Shown: piece by piece, positions 26,664 to 35,265 of the stretch
Layout: each line of letters starts with the position of its first letter
Position numbering within the stretch: position 1 is the first letter of the stretch
Assembly (NCBI RefSeq): GCF_945952405.1
Contig: NZ_CAMFIA010000029.1
Span: 1 to 40,478, forward strand
Source of the DNA: an uncultured Stenotrophomonas sp.
GTDB taxonomy: Bacteria > Pseudomonadota > Gammaproteobacteria > Xanthomonadales > Xanthomonadaceae
DNA: 40,478 nucleotides
Reading direction: 5' to 3'
Notes under the pieces: model-generated
The model's input: the letters and a program-made list of their open reading frames with translations, nothing else
The model's database searches: none
Told to the model about the DNA's origin: nothing
Program-made: the position numbers and the translations under genes

Positions 26664-28382
26664 TCACTTCTTCAGGAAGTTGTCCACCAGCAGATGCTTC
26701 ACGTCGTCGAAGCGGCCGTTCAGTACGGCCTTGGCTGCATACAGCGCCGTACCTGCCACCTGCTTGGCCTCGATCTGCGGCGGCATCACCAGTTCGGCGC
26801 GGCTGGTATGCACGTCCAGCAACGCCGGGCCACGCTGGGACAGGAAGTCCTGTACCGCTTCCTCCAGGTCCTCGCTGCGGGTAACGGTACGGCCGTGGAA
26901 GCCGATCACCTCGGCCAGGCGGCCGAAATCGGGGTTCTTCAGGTCGGTGTAGTTGTCCAGCAGGCCTTCCACCTTCTGCTCCAGCTCGACGAAGTTCAGC
27001 GAGCCATTGTTGAACACCACCACCTTGATCGGCAGGTTCTCCTGCACGGCGGTCAGCAGATCGCCCAGCAGCATGGCCAGGCCACCATCGCCGGACAGCG
27101 AAACCACCTGCCGGCCCGGGAACGCCTTCTGCAGGCCCAACGCCTGCGGCATCGCGTTGGCCATCGTGCCGTGCAGCAGGCTGGTCAGCGTGCGGCGGCG
27201 GCCATTGACACGGATATGCCGCAGCACCCACACCATCGGCGAGCCGCCGTCAGCGGTGAACAGTGCATCGTCGGTCGCGTACTTCGACAGCAGTGCGGTC
27301 AGGTGCTGCGGATGGATCAGCTCACCCTTGCCCGGCTGCTCTTCCTGCGCGCGCTTGTCCAGCGCCTTGTCACGACGCTCGATGCACTCGTCCAGGAACG
27401 TGCTGTCCTCGCGCGGCGCCAGCATCGGCAGCAACGCATCCAGTGTCGGTGCGATGTCACCGACCAGGCCCAGGTGCACCGGATGGCGGCGGCCGAGATG
27501 GCTGCCATCACGATCGACCTGGATGATCGTCGCCTTGTCCGGATAGAACTGGCCCCAGGCGAAATCGGCGCCGAGCAGCAGCAGCGTGTCGCACTCCATC
27601 AACGTGTGGAAGCCGGACTCGATGCCGAAGATGCCGGTCATGCCCATGTTGTACGGGTTGTCCGGCTCGACGAAGTCCTTGGCACGCGAGGTGTGCGCGA
27701 TCGGCGCCTGCAGGCGCCGGGCCAGCTCCAGCAGCTGCGCATGCGCGCCTTGGCAACCCGCGCCGGCATAGATGCCGATACGCTGGCCGCGGCCGAGCAG
27801 CTCGGCGATGTGCTGCAACTCTGTGTCGGAAGGACGCAGCACCGGCTGGGTGTAGTGCACCGAGAACGGCACATCGTGCTTCACCTCGGCCTGGCTGATA
27901 TCGGCCGGCAGGATCACCACCGCCACGCCGCGCCGGCTGATCGCCGCCTGGCAGGCCAGGGTCACCACGCGGCGCGCCTGCTCGGCGCTGTGCACCTGCT
28001 CGCAGAACACCGAACAGCTTGCGTACACCGCCTTGAAATCCACCTCCTGCGGGAACTCCATGCCCAGCTCGCTGGTCACCACCTGGCTGGCGATCAGCAC
28101 CATCGGTGCACGGTTGCGGTTGCTCTCGAACACGCCATTGATGAAATGCAGGCTGCCGGGGCCGCAGGAACCGGCACAGGCGGTCAGCTCGCCACTCACC
28201 AGCGAATCGGCACCCGCAGCGAACGCGGCCACCTCCTCATGGCGCACGTGCACCCAGGCAATGTCACTGCCGTGCATCGCATCGGTCACGTGGTTCAGCG
28301 TATCGCCCACGATGCCATAGCAACGACGGACACCTGCCTGCTGCAGGGCGTCCACCACGATTTCGGCCACGCGCTTGCTCAT
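26664..28382 (-). CDS. poxB: Pyruvate dehydrogenase (quinone), PoxB
   Basis: The 572-residue thiamine-diphosphate enzyme converts pyruvate to acetate and CO2 and passes electrons to the quinone pool at the inner membrane. It has the three-domain TPP-enzyme layout: an N-terminal Pyr domain with RHEEVAAFAA near residue 47, a central FAD-binding domain and a C-terminal PP domain with SGDGGLAMLLGDLL and NN near 430-460. The C-terminal helix (AAKAVLNGRFDDVKHLL) corresponds to the membrane-binding tail of E. coli PoxB, which is also 572 residues long. The ATG at 28382 has GAGGA about nine bases upstream; the ATG at 28391 lies too close to that site. Confidence 0.92.
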   Translation of the reverse strand: MSKRVAEIVVDALQQAGVRRCYGIVGDTLNHVTDAMHGSDIAWVHVRHEEVAAFAAGADSLVSGELTACAGSCGPGSLHFINGVFESNRNRAPMVLIASQVVTSELGMEFPQEVDFKAVYASCSVFCEQVHSAEQARRVVTLACQAAISRRGVAVVILPADISQAEVKHDVPFSVHYTQPVLRPSDTELQHIAELLGRGQRIGIYAGAGCQGAHAQLLELARRLQAPIAHTSRAKDFVEPDNPYNMGMTGIFGIESGFHTLMECDTLLLLGADFAWGQFYPDKATIIQVDRDGSHLGRRHPVHLGLVGDIAPTLDALLPMLAPREDSTFLDECIERRDKALDKRAQEEQPGKGELIHPQHLTALLSKYATDDALFTADGGSPMVWVLRHIRVNGRRRTLTSLLHGTMANAMPQALGLQKAFPGRQVVSLSGDGGLAMLLGDLLTAVQENLPIKVVVFNNGSLNFVELEQKVEGLLDNYTDLKNPDFGRLAEVIGFHGRTVTRSEDLEEAVQDFLSQRGPALLDVHTSRAELVMPPQIEAKQVAGTALYAAKAVLNGRFDDVKHLLVDNFLKK

Positions 28383-28443
28383 CGGATACATCCTCGAACG
28401 GGGGAACGTCCGAGGCTAGACCTGATGAAGTGACGCCTCCGCA

Positions 28444-28512
28444 AAAAAAGGGGACGGAGGGAATTAAGTCGTTTGTGCCGCAAACGACTTAATTCCCTCC
28501 GTCCCCTTTTTT
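28444..28512. repeat. Long perfect palindrome, family copy 2
   Basis: A 32-base arm (28444-28475) pairs perfectly with 28481-28512 around the loop TGCCG. The arm sequence equals copy 1 (4411-4478) and is three bases longer before the loop. Here it separates two leftward genes: it precedes poxB and its terminal T is part of the stop codon of the upstream gene (TGA at 28512-28514). As an RNA hairpin followed by U6 it should terminate that gene. Confidence 0.92.
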
Positions 28513-29369
28513 CAGTCGTTGACGTTGATCCAGCCCACCAGCGGGCCCAGCTTGGGGCTGCGGTAACGCAGTTTCACCCAGCCGTCCTGTTCATCCAGCA
28601 TTTCCACACGGTCGCCCTGCACCAGGTAGCGCCGGGTACTGGATGCGCCGGGCTGGTCGAACAGGAACAGGCGCGTGGCCAGTACGGAGGCCTGCTGACC
28701 GCGCAGTGGGCCCTCCGGCGGTGCGCCAAGGCCATCGGCAATGGCGCTCTCCAGCACATGACCGGCGGCATCGTAGCTGCGCCACACCGCAAGCGGGCCC
28801 TGCTCGTCGGTCTGCACCCAGTGCAGGGCGGCGTTCAAGGTATCGCCGAGCATCAATACGCTCTCGGAGCGGTACAGGTAGAGCTTCGGGCCTGCGAACC
28901 GGTACTGGTCGGTGTACCACATCGGCCCGCTGCGGCAACTGCTGGTGAGAGTGCGGGTGGCCGCGTCCACGCTCAGCCCCATCAGGTCACCGCAGCTGTC
29001 CTTGCCGTGGGTTTCGGCCTGCAGCGCGTGGAACCCGCCACTGCCCGGATCGAAGCGGTACACCGTCACCGCTTCGTTGACCATGCCCACCGAGGCGCGT
29101 GCGACCAGTTCCGGGTAGCCATCGAAATCGACGTCTTCCAGCCCCCAGCTCGAATGGCCGTCGGCATCCGCCGCGCCCGCCAGCGTCTGCCGCCTGCCCG
29201 ACGGCGACAGTTGCACCGCGATGCTGCCATCCTGCTGGGGATCGGCGTGCGCCTGCACGTGCGCGGCCACCTGGAAGCGCAGCGTTTCGCCCTCGTCCGC
29301 GCTCGCCTGCGCCGACGCTGCCAGCACGCCGACCAACACCAGGCCCCGCATGCATTCCCTGTAGTTCAT
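28512..29369 (-). CDS. XAC2610-like (FG-GAP-type) protein with SH3-like tail
   Basis: The 285-residue exported protein has a Sec signal peptide (about 1-24, ending ASA). Its central domain contains DVDFDGYPELVARASVG, a calcium-type Asp motif found in FG-GAP/VCBS repeats and in the Xanthomonas XAC2610 family. It also holds several cysteines (SCGDLMG, SSCRSG). The last 45 residues (VQGDRVEMLDEQDGWVKLRY, then VGWINVND) look like a bacterial SH3 domain. XAC2610 is a known lysozyme-effector inhibitor; whether this protein inhibits anything is unknown. The ATG at 29369 is chosen for its GGGAG six bases upstream. It probably forms an operon with the DUF3574 gene 36 bases upstream. Confidence 0.7.
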   Translation of the reverse strand: MNYRECMRGLVLVGVLAASAQASADEGETLRFQVAAHVQAHADPQQDGSIAVQLSPSGRRQTLAGAADADGHSSWGLEDVDFDGYPELVARASVGMVNEAVTVYRFDPGSGGFHALQAETHGKDSCGDLMGLSVDAATRTLTSSCRSGPMWYTDQYRFAGPKLYLYRSESVLMLGDTLNAALHWVQTDEQGPLAVWRSYDAAGHVLESAIADGLGAPPEGPLRGQQASVLATRLFLFDQPGASSTRRYLVQGDRVEMLDEQDGWVKLRYRSPKLGPLVGWINVND

Positions 29370-29405
29370 CACTGCTCCCTGCGGCACCGCGACGGCACCT
29401 TCAAC

Positions 29406-29888
29406 TCAGAACGATACCTCGACCGGCTGCCGCGACCACAGCACCGATTGATGCTTGGTCTGCTGCTTCCATGCCAAACGGATCGCTTCGATATCGGCAC
29501 GGCGCTGCGGAGTGTCCTCGTGCAGCACCACCAGCACCTTGGTGCGCAGGCGGTTGGGCGAGGCATCGCCGCGGAACAGCCACTGGCCATAGGCGTCGAA
29601 TACGGTCAGGCCGTCCGGAAAGCGCGGGGTCACTTCCTTGTCCAGGAAGGTGCGCCACTGCGCCTCGCTGATGGTGTCGGCCTGCGGGCGGTTGCCGGCG
29701 CCCTGCTCCTCGCCCACCCCGAAGTACAGCTCGCTGCGCACCCAGCCGTGGCCGGCGGACGGGCGTGCGGCATCGCCCTTCAGTTCGGCGGTGGCGGCCG
29801 TGGCATAGGCGCTGGGCGCCTGCGAAGAGAGGCTGGCGCAGCCGCTGGTGGCCAGCAGCACGGCGAAGACGAGGCCAAGGTGTTTCAT
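29406..29888 (-). CDS. DUF3574 lipoprotein
   Basis: The 160-residue protein starts MKHLGLVFAVLLATSGC, a clear lipoprotein signal with Cys17. The mature part contains WVRSELYFGVG, WRTFLDKEVTPRFPDGLTVFDAYGQW and TKVLVVLHE-type segments, the hallmark of DUF3574. Its function is unknown. GGAG lies eight bases before the ATG at 29888. It is first of a two-gene leftward unit with the XAC2610-like protein and divergent from the second TonB-dependent receptor. Confidence 0.85.
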   Translation of the reverse strand: MKHLGLVFAVLLATSGCASLSSQAPSAYATAATAELKGDAARPSAGHGWVRSELYFGVGEEQGAGNRPQADTISEAQWRTFLDKEVTPRFPDGLTVFDAYGQWLFRGDASPNRLRTKVLVVLHEDTPQRRADIEAIRLAWKQQTKHQSVLWSRQPVEVSF

Positions 29889-29940
29889 CGATACAGCTCC
29901 GGGGAAGGGGGACAAGGCGAGCCGGCAGCGTACAGCGCCA

Positions 29941-29989
29941 CCGGCCCGGCGTGCTGATGCCGGCAGGGCATCAGCTCATGCCGGACCGG
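29941..29989. repeat. Nested inverted repeat in a divergent intergenic region
   Basis: Inner stem GCTGATGCC/GGCATCAGC (29953-29961 with 29967-29975), outer stem CCGGCCCGGC/GCCGGACCGG (29941-29950 with 29980-29989, one mismatch). It is REP-like and lies between the DUF3574 gene and the second receptor. Confidence 0.5.
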
Positions 29990-30102
29990 CAGGGGCTTGC
30001 ATCGGCAGCGGTCATCACGCGAAGATAATATATCGCTTCATCCGGATGGATGTAAGTGAAACTATCTCCCCCTTCCCCGTCGTCGTTGTTGCTGGAGCCC
30101 CC

Positions 30103-32538
30103 ATGTCCGTCCGCCTGCCCGCGTCGCCGCTTGGCCTCGCCATCGCCCTCGCGCTCTCCTCCGCCGCCGTCCCGGCCCTGGGCCAGGACGCCACCCAGCT
30201 GGACACGGTGATCGTCACCGGCACCCGAGCCGCCGACCGCACCGTGCTCGAATCCACCTCACCCGTGGACGTGCTCAGCGCCGAGGACATCCGCAAGGCC
30301 GGCGTGGTCAACGGCGAGCTGGGCAGCGCGCTGCAGGCGCTGCTGCCGTCGTTCAATTTCCCACGCCAGTCCAACTCCGGCGGCGCCGATCATGTGCGCG
30401 CGGCGCAGTTGCGCGGCCTGTCGCCGGACCAGGTGCTGGTGCTGGTCAACGGCAAGCGCCGCCACCACACCGCGCTGGTCAACACCGACAGCAAGATCGG
30501 CAAGGGCACCACCCCGGTCGACTTCAACGCGATCCCGGTCAGCGCGATCAAGCGCATCGAGGTGCTGCGCGACGGCGCCGGTGCGCTGTACGGCTCGGAC
30601 GCGGTGGCCGGCGTGATCAACGTGATCCTCGACAACGCTGGCGACGGTGGTGAGATCGAGGCCAGCTACGGCGCCAACCACACCGACCTCAAGCCGATCG
30701 GCCGCACCCTCACCGATGGCCAGACCGGCAACGTCAGCGCCAAGGTCGGCACCTCGCTGGGCGAAGACGGCGGTTTCCTGCGCGTCGGTCTCGAGTACAA
30801 GCACCGCAACGGCACCAACCGCGCCGGCTTCGACCAGATTCCGCCGTGGGACCAGACCCCGGACAACCTGGCGCTGCAGGGCAAGCGCAACTACGTGCTG
30901 GGCGATGGCAAGAGCAAAGACATCAACCTGTGGCTGAATACCGAAATTCCGGTGGGCCAGACTTCAACGTTCTACGCGTTCGGCACCTTCAACCAGCGTG
31001 ACACCGAAGGCGCGAACTACTTCCGTTACCCCGATGGCGATGCCAACTGGAAGCAGGTCTATCCGAACGGTTACCGGCCGATCTCCGAAGGCGAGAACCG
31101 CGACGTGCAGGCCGTGGCCGGCGTGCGTGGCCAGTGGGGTGAGTGGAGCTACGACGGCAGCCTGGATTACGGCCAGAACGACTTCACCTACCGCCTGCGT
31201 GACTCGCTCAACGCCTCGCTGGGCCCGACCAGCCCGACCCGCTTCAAGACCGCTGACTACGAATACGCACAGACGGTGGGCAACCTCGATCTGAGCCGCG
31301 TGTTCACCCAGAGCGACAGCATCAGCCACACCCTGGGCCTGGGCGTGGAAGCGCGCCATGAGCGCTACCAGACCCGTCCCGGCGACCCGGCCAGCTATGC
31401 GGCCGGCCCGTACACCGACCGCCCGACCGGTTCGCAGGCCGGTGGTGGCCTGACCCCGCAGGATGCGGCGCGCCTGTCGCGCGATGTGGCCAGCGCCTAT
31501 GCCAGCCTGTCCAGCCAGTTCGGTGAACACTTCTCCAGTGACCTGGCCGCGCGTTACGAGCACAACGACGACTTCGGCGGCGAGCTGACCGGCAAGCTCG
31601 CCCTGCGCTACGAATTCACCCCCGCGTTCGCCCTGCGCGGCGCCATCTCCAACAATTTCCGCGCGCCCTCGCTGGCCCAGATCGGCTACGAGTCCACCTC
31701 CACCGGCTACAACGCCGGCGGCCAGCTGGTGCAGGGCCGACTGCTGTCGGTCAACAATCCGATCGCACGCGGCCTCGGCGCGCGCGACCTGAAAGCTGAA
31801 AAGTCGCTCAATACTTCGCTGGGCTTCACCAGCCGCATCGGCGAGCACTTCGATCTGTCGCTGGACTTCTTCCAGATCGACATCGATGACCGCATCGCGC
31901 TGTCGGAGAGCATCACCGGCGATGCACTGACCCGCTATGTAGCCGCCAACTACGGCGTCAGCGGCCTGCAGAGCGCGAGCTTCTTCGTCAACGCCGCCGA
32001 TACCCGCACCCGTGGTGCCGAACTGGTGAGCAACTGGCGCCAGTCGCTGGGCAACGGCCAGCTGCTGCTGACCGGCACCTACGCCTACACAAAGACCACC
32101 CTGAAGAACGTACTGGCCACGCCGGCGCAGCTGCAGGCATTGAACCCGGACTACGTGCTGTTCGGCATCGAAGAAACCAACACGCTTACCGATGCCACCC
32201 CGCGCACGCGTGGCAGCGTCTCTGCAGCCTGGAGCAACGAGCACTGGTCGCTGAGCAGCCGGGTCAACCGCTACGGCAGCGCCACCCGCGTGTTCAACTT
32301 CGGTGATGGCTACATCCCGCGCCAGACCTACCAGGCCGAATGGCAGCTGGATGCAGAAGTGGAGTACCGCATCACCCCGCGCTGGAGCGTGGCGATCGGC
32401 GGCCAGAACCTGACCGACAACTACCCGGATCGATCCAACAGCGATATCCACTACTTCGGCAACCTGCCGTATGACGTGCTGTCGCCGATCGGCAGCAATG
32501 GCGCGTACTACTACGGCCGCGTCCGCTTTACCTTCTGA
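30103..32538 (+). CDS. TonB-dependent outer-membrane receptor (second paralogue)
   Basis: The 811-residue protein has a Sec signal (about 1-27, ending ALGQ), a DTVIVTGTR TonB-box-like segment (34-42), a plug domain (about 45-165) and a beta-barrel ending RVRFTF with terminal Phe. GGAG six bases upstream fixes the ATG at 30103. It is a paralogue of 6711-9098, with the same plug motif LSPDQVLVLVNGKRRH and similar barrel-end repeats. Upstream (30021-30045) is an AT-rich stretch GATAATATATCGC followed by the palindrome ATCCGGAT, which may hold the promoter. The ligand is unknown; the trehalose genes that follow are separated by a repeat and need not be linked. Confidence 0.9.
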   Translation: MSVRLPASPLGLAIALALSSAAVPALGQDATQLDTVIVTGTRAADRTVLESTSPVDVLSAEDIRKAGVVNGELGSALQALLPSFNFPRQSNSGGADHVRAAQLRGLSPDQVLVLVNGKRRHHTALVNTDSKIGKGTTPVDFNAIPVSAIKRIEVLRDGAGALYGSDAVAGVINVILDNAGDGGEIEASYGANHTDLKPIGRTLTDGQTGNVSAKVGTSLGEDGGFLRVGLEYKHRNGTNRAGFDQIPPWDQTPDNLALQGKRNYVLGDGKSKDINLWLNTEIPVGQTSTFYAFGTFNQRDTEGANYFRYPDGDANWKQVYPNGYRPISEGENRDVQAVAGVRGQWGEWSYDGSLDYGQNDFTYRLRDSLNASLGPTSPTRFKTADYEYAQTVGNLDLSRVFTQSDSISHTLGLGVEARHERYQTRPGDPASYAAGPYTDRPTGSQAGGGLTPQDAARLSRDVASAYASLSSQFGEHFSSDLAARYEHNDDFGGELTGKLALRYEFTPAFALRGAISNNFRAPSLAQIGYESTSTGYNAGGQLVQGRLLSVNNPIARGLGARDLKAEKSLNTSLGFTSRIGEHFDLSLDFFQIDIDDRIALSESITGDALTRYVAANYGVSGLQSASFFVNAADTRTRGAELVSNWRQSLGNGQLLLTGTYAYTKTTLKNVLATPAQLQALNPDYVLFGIEETNTLTDATPRTRGSVSAAWSNEHWSLSSRVNRYGSATRVFNFGDGYIPRQTYQAEWQLDAEVEYRITPRWSVAIGGQNLTDNYPDRSNSDIHYFGNLPYDVLSPIGSNGAYYYGRVRFTF

Positions 32539-32567
32539 TCGATCCGGGTGGATGCAGATTTTCCTTG

Positions 32568-32622
32568 GGTGGGTGCGGACCGTTGGTCCGCACAGCGAGC
32601 CGACCAACGGTCCGCACCCACC
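32568..32622. repeat. Nested palindrome upstream of otsB
   Basis: A 21-base arm (32568-32588, GGTGGGTGCGGACCGTTGGTC) is perfectly complementary to 32602-32622. Each arm region also contains a smaller palindrome TGCGGACC-GTT-GGTCCGCA. It belongs to the REP type that carries GGTGCGGACC. It lies between the receptor stop and otsB. Confidence 0.85.
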
Positions 32623-32684
32623 GAAGCAAGGCCGTAGCCTGACCTCGACCCCACGTACACGCCCACGCTGGCAGGCTGGGCGTC

Positions 32685-33443
32685 ATGGCTGAATCGCTCC
32701 CCCTGCGACCGCCACCCCCATTGCTGGACGATGCCTGCGCGTTGTTCCTCGATGTGGATGGCACCTTGATCGAATTCGCTGCACGCCCGGATGCCGTGCA
32801 GCTGCTGCCCGATGTGCGTGAAGCCATCGGCCGCATCAGCGACCGTCTGGAAGGTGCCGTGGCGCTGGTCAGTGGTCGCCCACTTGCACAGCTGGACCAG
32901 CTGTTCGCTCCCCTGCAACTGCCTGCTGCGGGCCTGCATGGCCACGAACTGCGCGGCCAGGACGGTCGCGTGCTGCGCGACGAGCATGACGACGACACCG
33001 CCGAATGGCTGCACGCACTGCACCAGCAGGCGATGCGCTTCGCCCACGGCCATCCCGGTGTGCTGGTGGAGGACAAGGGCGTCGGCCTGGCACTGCATTG
33101 GCGCGGAGCACCGCATGCCGGCAGCGACGTTCGTGCCTTCGCCGACCGCCACGTACGTGGACGTGCCAGCTATCGCCTGCAGCCCGGCGACCATGTGGTC
33201 GAGTTCGTTCCCGTCGGCACCGACAAGGGACGCGCGGTGCGGCGGATGATGCAGTACCTGCCCTTCCGTGGCCGCCTGCCGGTATTCCTCGGTGATGACC
33301 TCACCGACGAGTTCGGCTTCGACGCCGCCAACGGCCAGCATGGCTGGAGCGTGCTGGTGGGTGAACGTGAACCCAGCGCAGCGGTGTTCGCGCTGCCCGA
33401 CATACGCAGCGTGCACGCCTGGCTGCGTGAGAATGCCTATTGA
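32685..33443 (+). CDS. otsB: Trehalose-6-phosphate phosphatase
   Basis: The 252-residue HAD-superfamily enzyme removes phosphate from trehalose-6-phosphate in the cytoplasm. Motif I FLDVDGTL has nucleophile Asp23 and Asp25; motif II is VSGRP; the late GDDLTDE motif binds Mg2+. It is the first gene of an overlapping rightward operon otsB - GH15 - otsA, so it would act on the product of the third gene. The ATG at 32685 lacks a strong Shine-Dalgarno. It overlaps the next gene by about 11 bases. Confidence 0.93.
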   Translation: MAESLPLRPPPPLLDDACALFLDVDGTLIEFAARPDAVQLLPDVREAIGRISDRLEGAVALVSGRPLAQLDQLFAPLQLPAAGLHGHELRGQDGRVLRDEHDDDTAEWLHALHQQAMRFAHGHPGVLVEDKGVGLALHWRGAPHAGSDVRAFADRHVRGRASYRLQPGDHVVEFVPVGTDKGRAVRRMMQYLPFRGRLPVFLGDDLTDEFGFDAANGQHGWSVLVGEREPSAAVFALPDIRSVHAWLRENAY

Positions 33444-35265
33444 CCCGGCCACCCCCACGGCCGCAACCGAGATGTACCGCGTGATGACCCAACCCGATCT
33501 TGATCTGGGCGTGGTCGGCAACGGCAGCTTCGGCGCCCTGGTCGACAAACATGCCCGTGTTGTCTGGAGCTGCCTGCCCACCTTCGACGGCGACCCGACC
33601 TTCTGCGCCCTGCTCGGCCCCAACCAGCAGACCGGCGGCGACTTCGCCATCGAGCTGGAGGACTTCGCCGACAGCGAGCAGGAATACCTCACCAACACCG
33701 CGATCCTGCGCACCGTGCTTCGCGATACGCATGGCGGCGCGCTGGAGATCCTCGATTTCGCGCCGCGCTGGCGCCAGAACGACCGCTTCTACCGCCCGGT
33801 CAGCCTGATCCGCCAGGTGCGCCCGTTGGCCGGCAGCCCACGCATCACCGTGCGTGCCCGGCCGCTGGCGGACTGGGGAGCGCGCGTGCCCGAGTCCACC
33901 TGGGGCAGCAATCATGTGCGCTGGGTCCTGCCCGAGCACGTGCTGCGGCTCACCACCGACGTACCGGTCCGCTTCGTCCGCGACGGTCTTCCGTTCGTGC
34001 TCAACCATCCGGTCCACCTGATCCTGGGCGTGGATGAATCACTCAACCGCTCGATCAGCGGTTACGTACAGGAAGCCTTCCAGCGCACCCGCGACTACTG
34101 GCGCGAATGGGTGCGCTACCTGTCCATTCCGCTGGAATGGCAGGACGCGGTGATCCGCAGCGCGATCACCCTGAAGCTGTGCCAGTACGAGGACAGCGGC
34201 GCGATCATCGCAGCGATGACCACCTCCATTCCCGAGGCGCCCGGCAGCGTGCGCAACTGGGATTACCGCTACTGCTGGCTGCGCGATGCCGCGTTCGTGG
34301 TGCGTGCGCTCAACCGGCTCGGCGCAACCCGCACCATGGAGCAGTTCCTCGGCTACATCTTCAACCTGGCCACCACCGACGGTACGCTGCAGCCGCTCTA
34401 CGGCATCGGCTTCGAAGCCAAGCTGGACGAGGACGAAGTAGCCAGCCTGTCCGGCTACCGCGGCATGGGCCCGGTGCGCCGCGGCAACCTGGCGTGGGTG
34501 CAGCGCCAGCACGATGTGTATGGCAGCGTGGTGCTGGCCTCCACCCAGTTGTTCTTCGACCGCCGCCTGCAGGACCCGGGCGACGCGCATACCTTCGCCC
34601 GCCTCGAACCGCTGGGCGAACAGGCCTTCGCCCTGCACGATGTGCCCGACGCCGGCCTGTGGGAATTCCGCGGCCGCACCGAAGTGCATACCTACACCAG
34701 CGCGATGTGCTGGGCTGCCTGCGACCGCTTGTGCAAGATCGCGGTACGCCTGAAGCGCGATGACCGTGCCCATTACTGGCGCGAGCGCGCCGACACCATC
34801 CATGCGCGCATCATGGCCGAGTCCTGGAACGAGTCACTGGGCCACTTCACCGACACCTTCGGCGGCCATCGCCTGGATGCCTCGCTGCTGCTGCTGGCCG
34901 ACATCGGCTTCATCGATGCACTGGACGCACGCTTCGTCGCCACCGTGGAAGCCATCGGCCGCGATCTCAAGCACGGCAATTCACTCTACCGCTACGTGGC
35001 CCCGGATGATTTCGGCGAGCCGGAAACCAGCTTCACCATCTGCACCTTCTGGTACATCGATGCGCTGGCCGCGATCGGGCGCATGGACGAGGCGCGCAGC
35101 ATGTTCGAACTGCTGCTCAAGCAGCGCAATCACCTGGGCCTGCTGTCGGAGGACCTGGCCTTCGACAGCGGCGAGGCCTGGGGCAACTTCCCGCAGACCT
35201 ATTCGCACGTCGGCCTGATCACCGCCGCGATGCGCCTGTCGCGGTCCTGGCAGGAGGCATCGTGA
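33433..35265 (+). CDS. Glycoside hydrolase family 15 protein (trehalase/glucoamylase-like)
   Basis: This 610-residue cytoplasmic protein has an N-terminal beta-sandwich (about 15-260) and an (alpha/alpha)6 barrel. The barrel has NWDYRYCWLRDAAF near 275, GLWEFRG near 410 (probable general acid Glu410) and GEAWGNFPQTYSH near 580 (probable general base Glu581). These are GH15 features. Some GH15 members are trehalases; the position between otsB and otsA makes an alpha-glucan or trehalose substrate plausible but not proven. The start could also be the ATG at 33472 or 33484; 33433 is taken because it keeps the operon overlap. It has no signal peptide. Its stop overlaps the otsA start. Confidence 0.88.
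   Translation: MPIDPATPTAATEMYRVMTQPDLDLGVVGNGSFGALVDKHARVVWSCLPTFDGDPTFCALLGPNQQTGGDFAIELEDFADSEQEYLTNTAILRTVLRDTHGGALEILDFAPRWRQNDRFYRPVSLIRQVRPLAGSPRITVRARPLADWGARVPESTWGSNHVRWVLPEHVLRLTTDVPVRFVRDGLPFVLNHPVHLILGVDESLNRSISGYVQEAFQRTRDYWREWVRYLSIPLEWQDAVIRSAITLKLCQYEDSGAIIAAMTTSIPEAPGSVRNWDYRYCWLRDAAFVVRALNRLGATRTMEQFLGYIFNLATTDGTLQPLYGIGFEAKLDEDEVASLSGYRGMGPVRRGNLAWVQRQHDVYGSVVLASTQLFFDRRLQDPGDAHTFARLEPLGEQAFALHDVPDAGLWEFRGRTEVHTYTSAMCWAACDRLCKIAVRLKRDDRAHYWRERADTIHARIMAESWNESLGHFTDTFGGHRLDASLLLLADIGFIDALDARFVATVEAIGRDLKHGNSLYRYVAPDDFGEPETSFTICTFWYIDALAAIGRMDEARSMFELLLKQRNHLGLLSEDLAFDSGEAWGNFPQTYSHVGLITAAMRLSRSWQEAS

Noticed and set aside
28444..28512. Insertion-sequence end
   Set aside because: No transposase, target duplication or element body; the unit recurs as a stand-alone palindrome.
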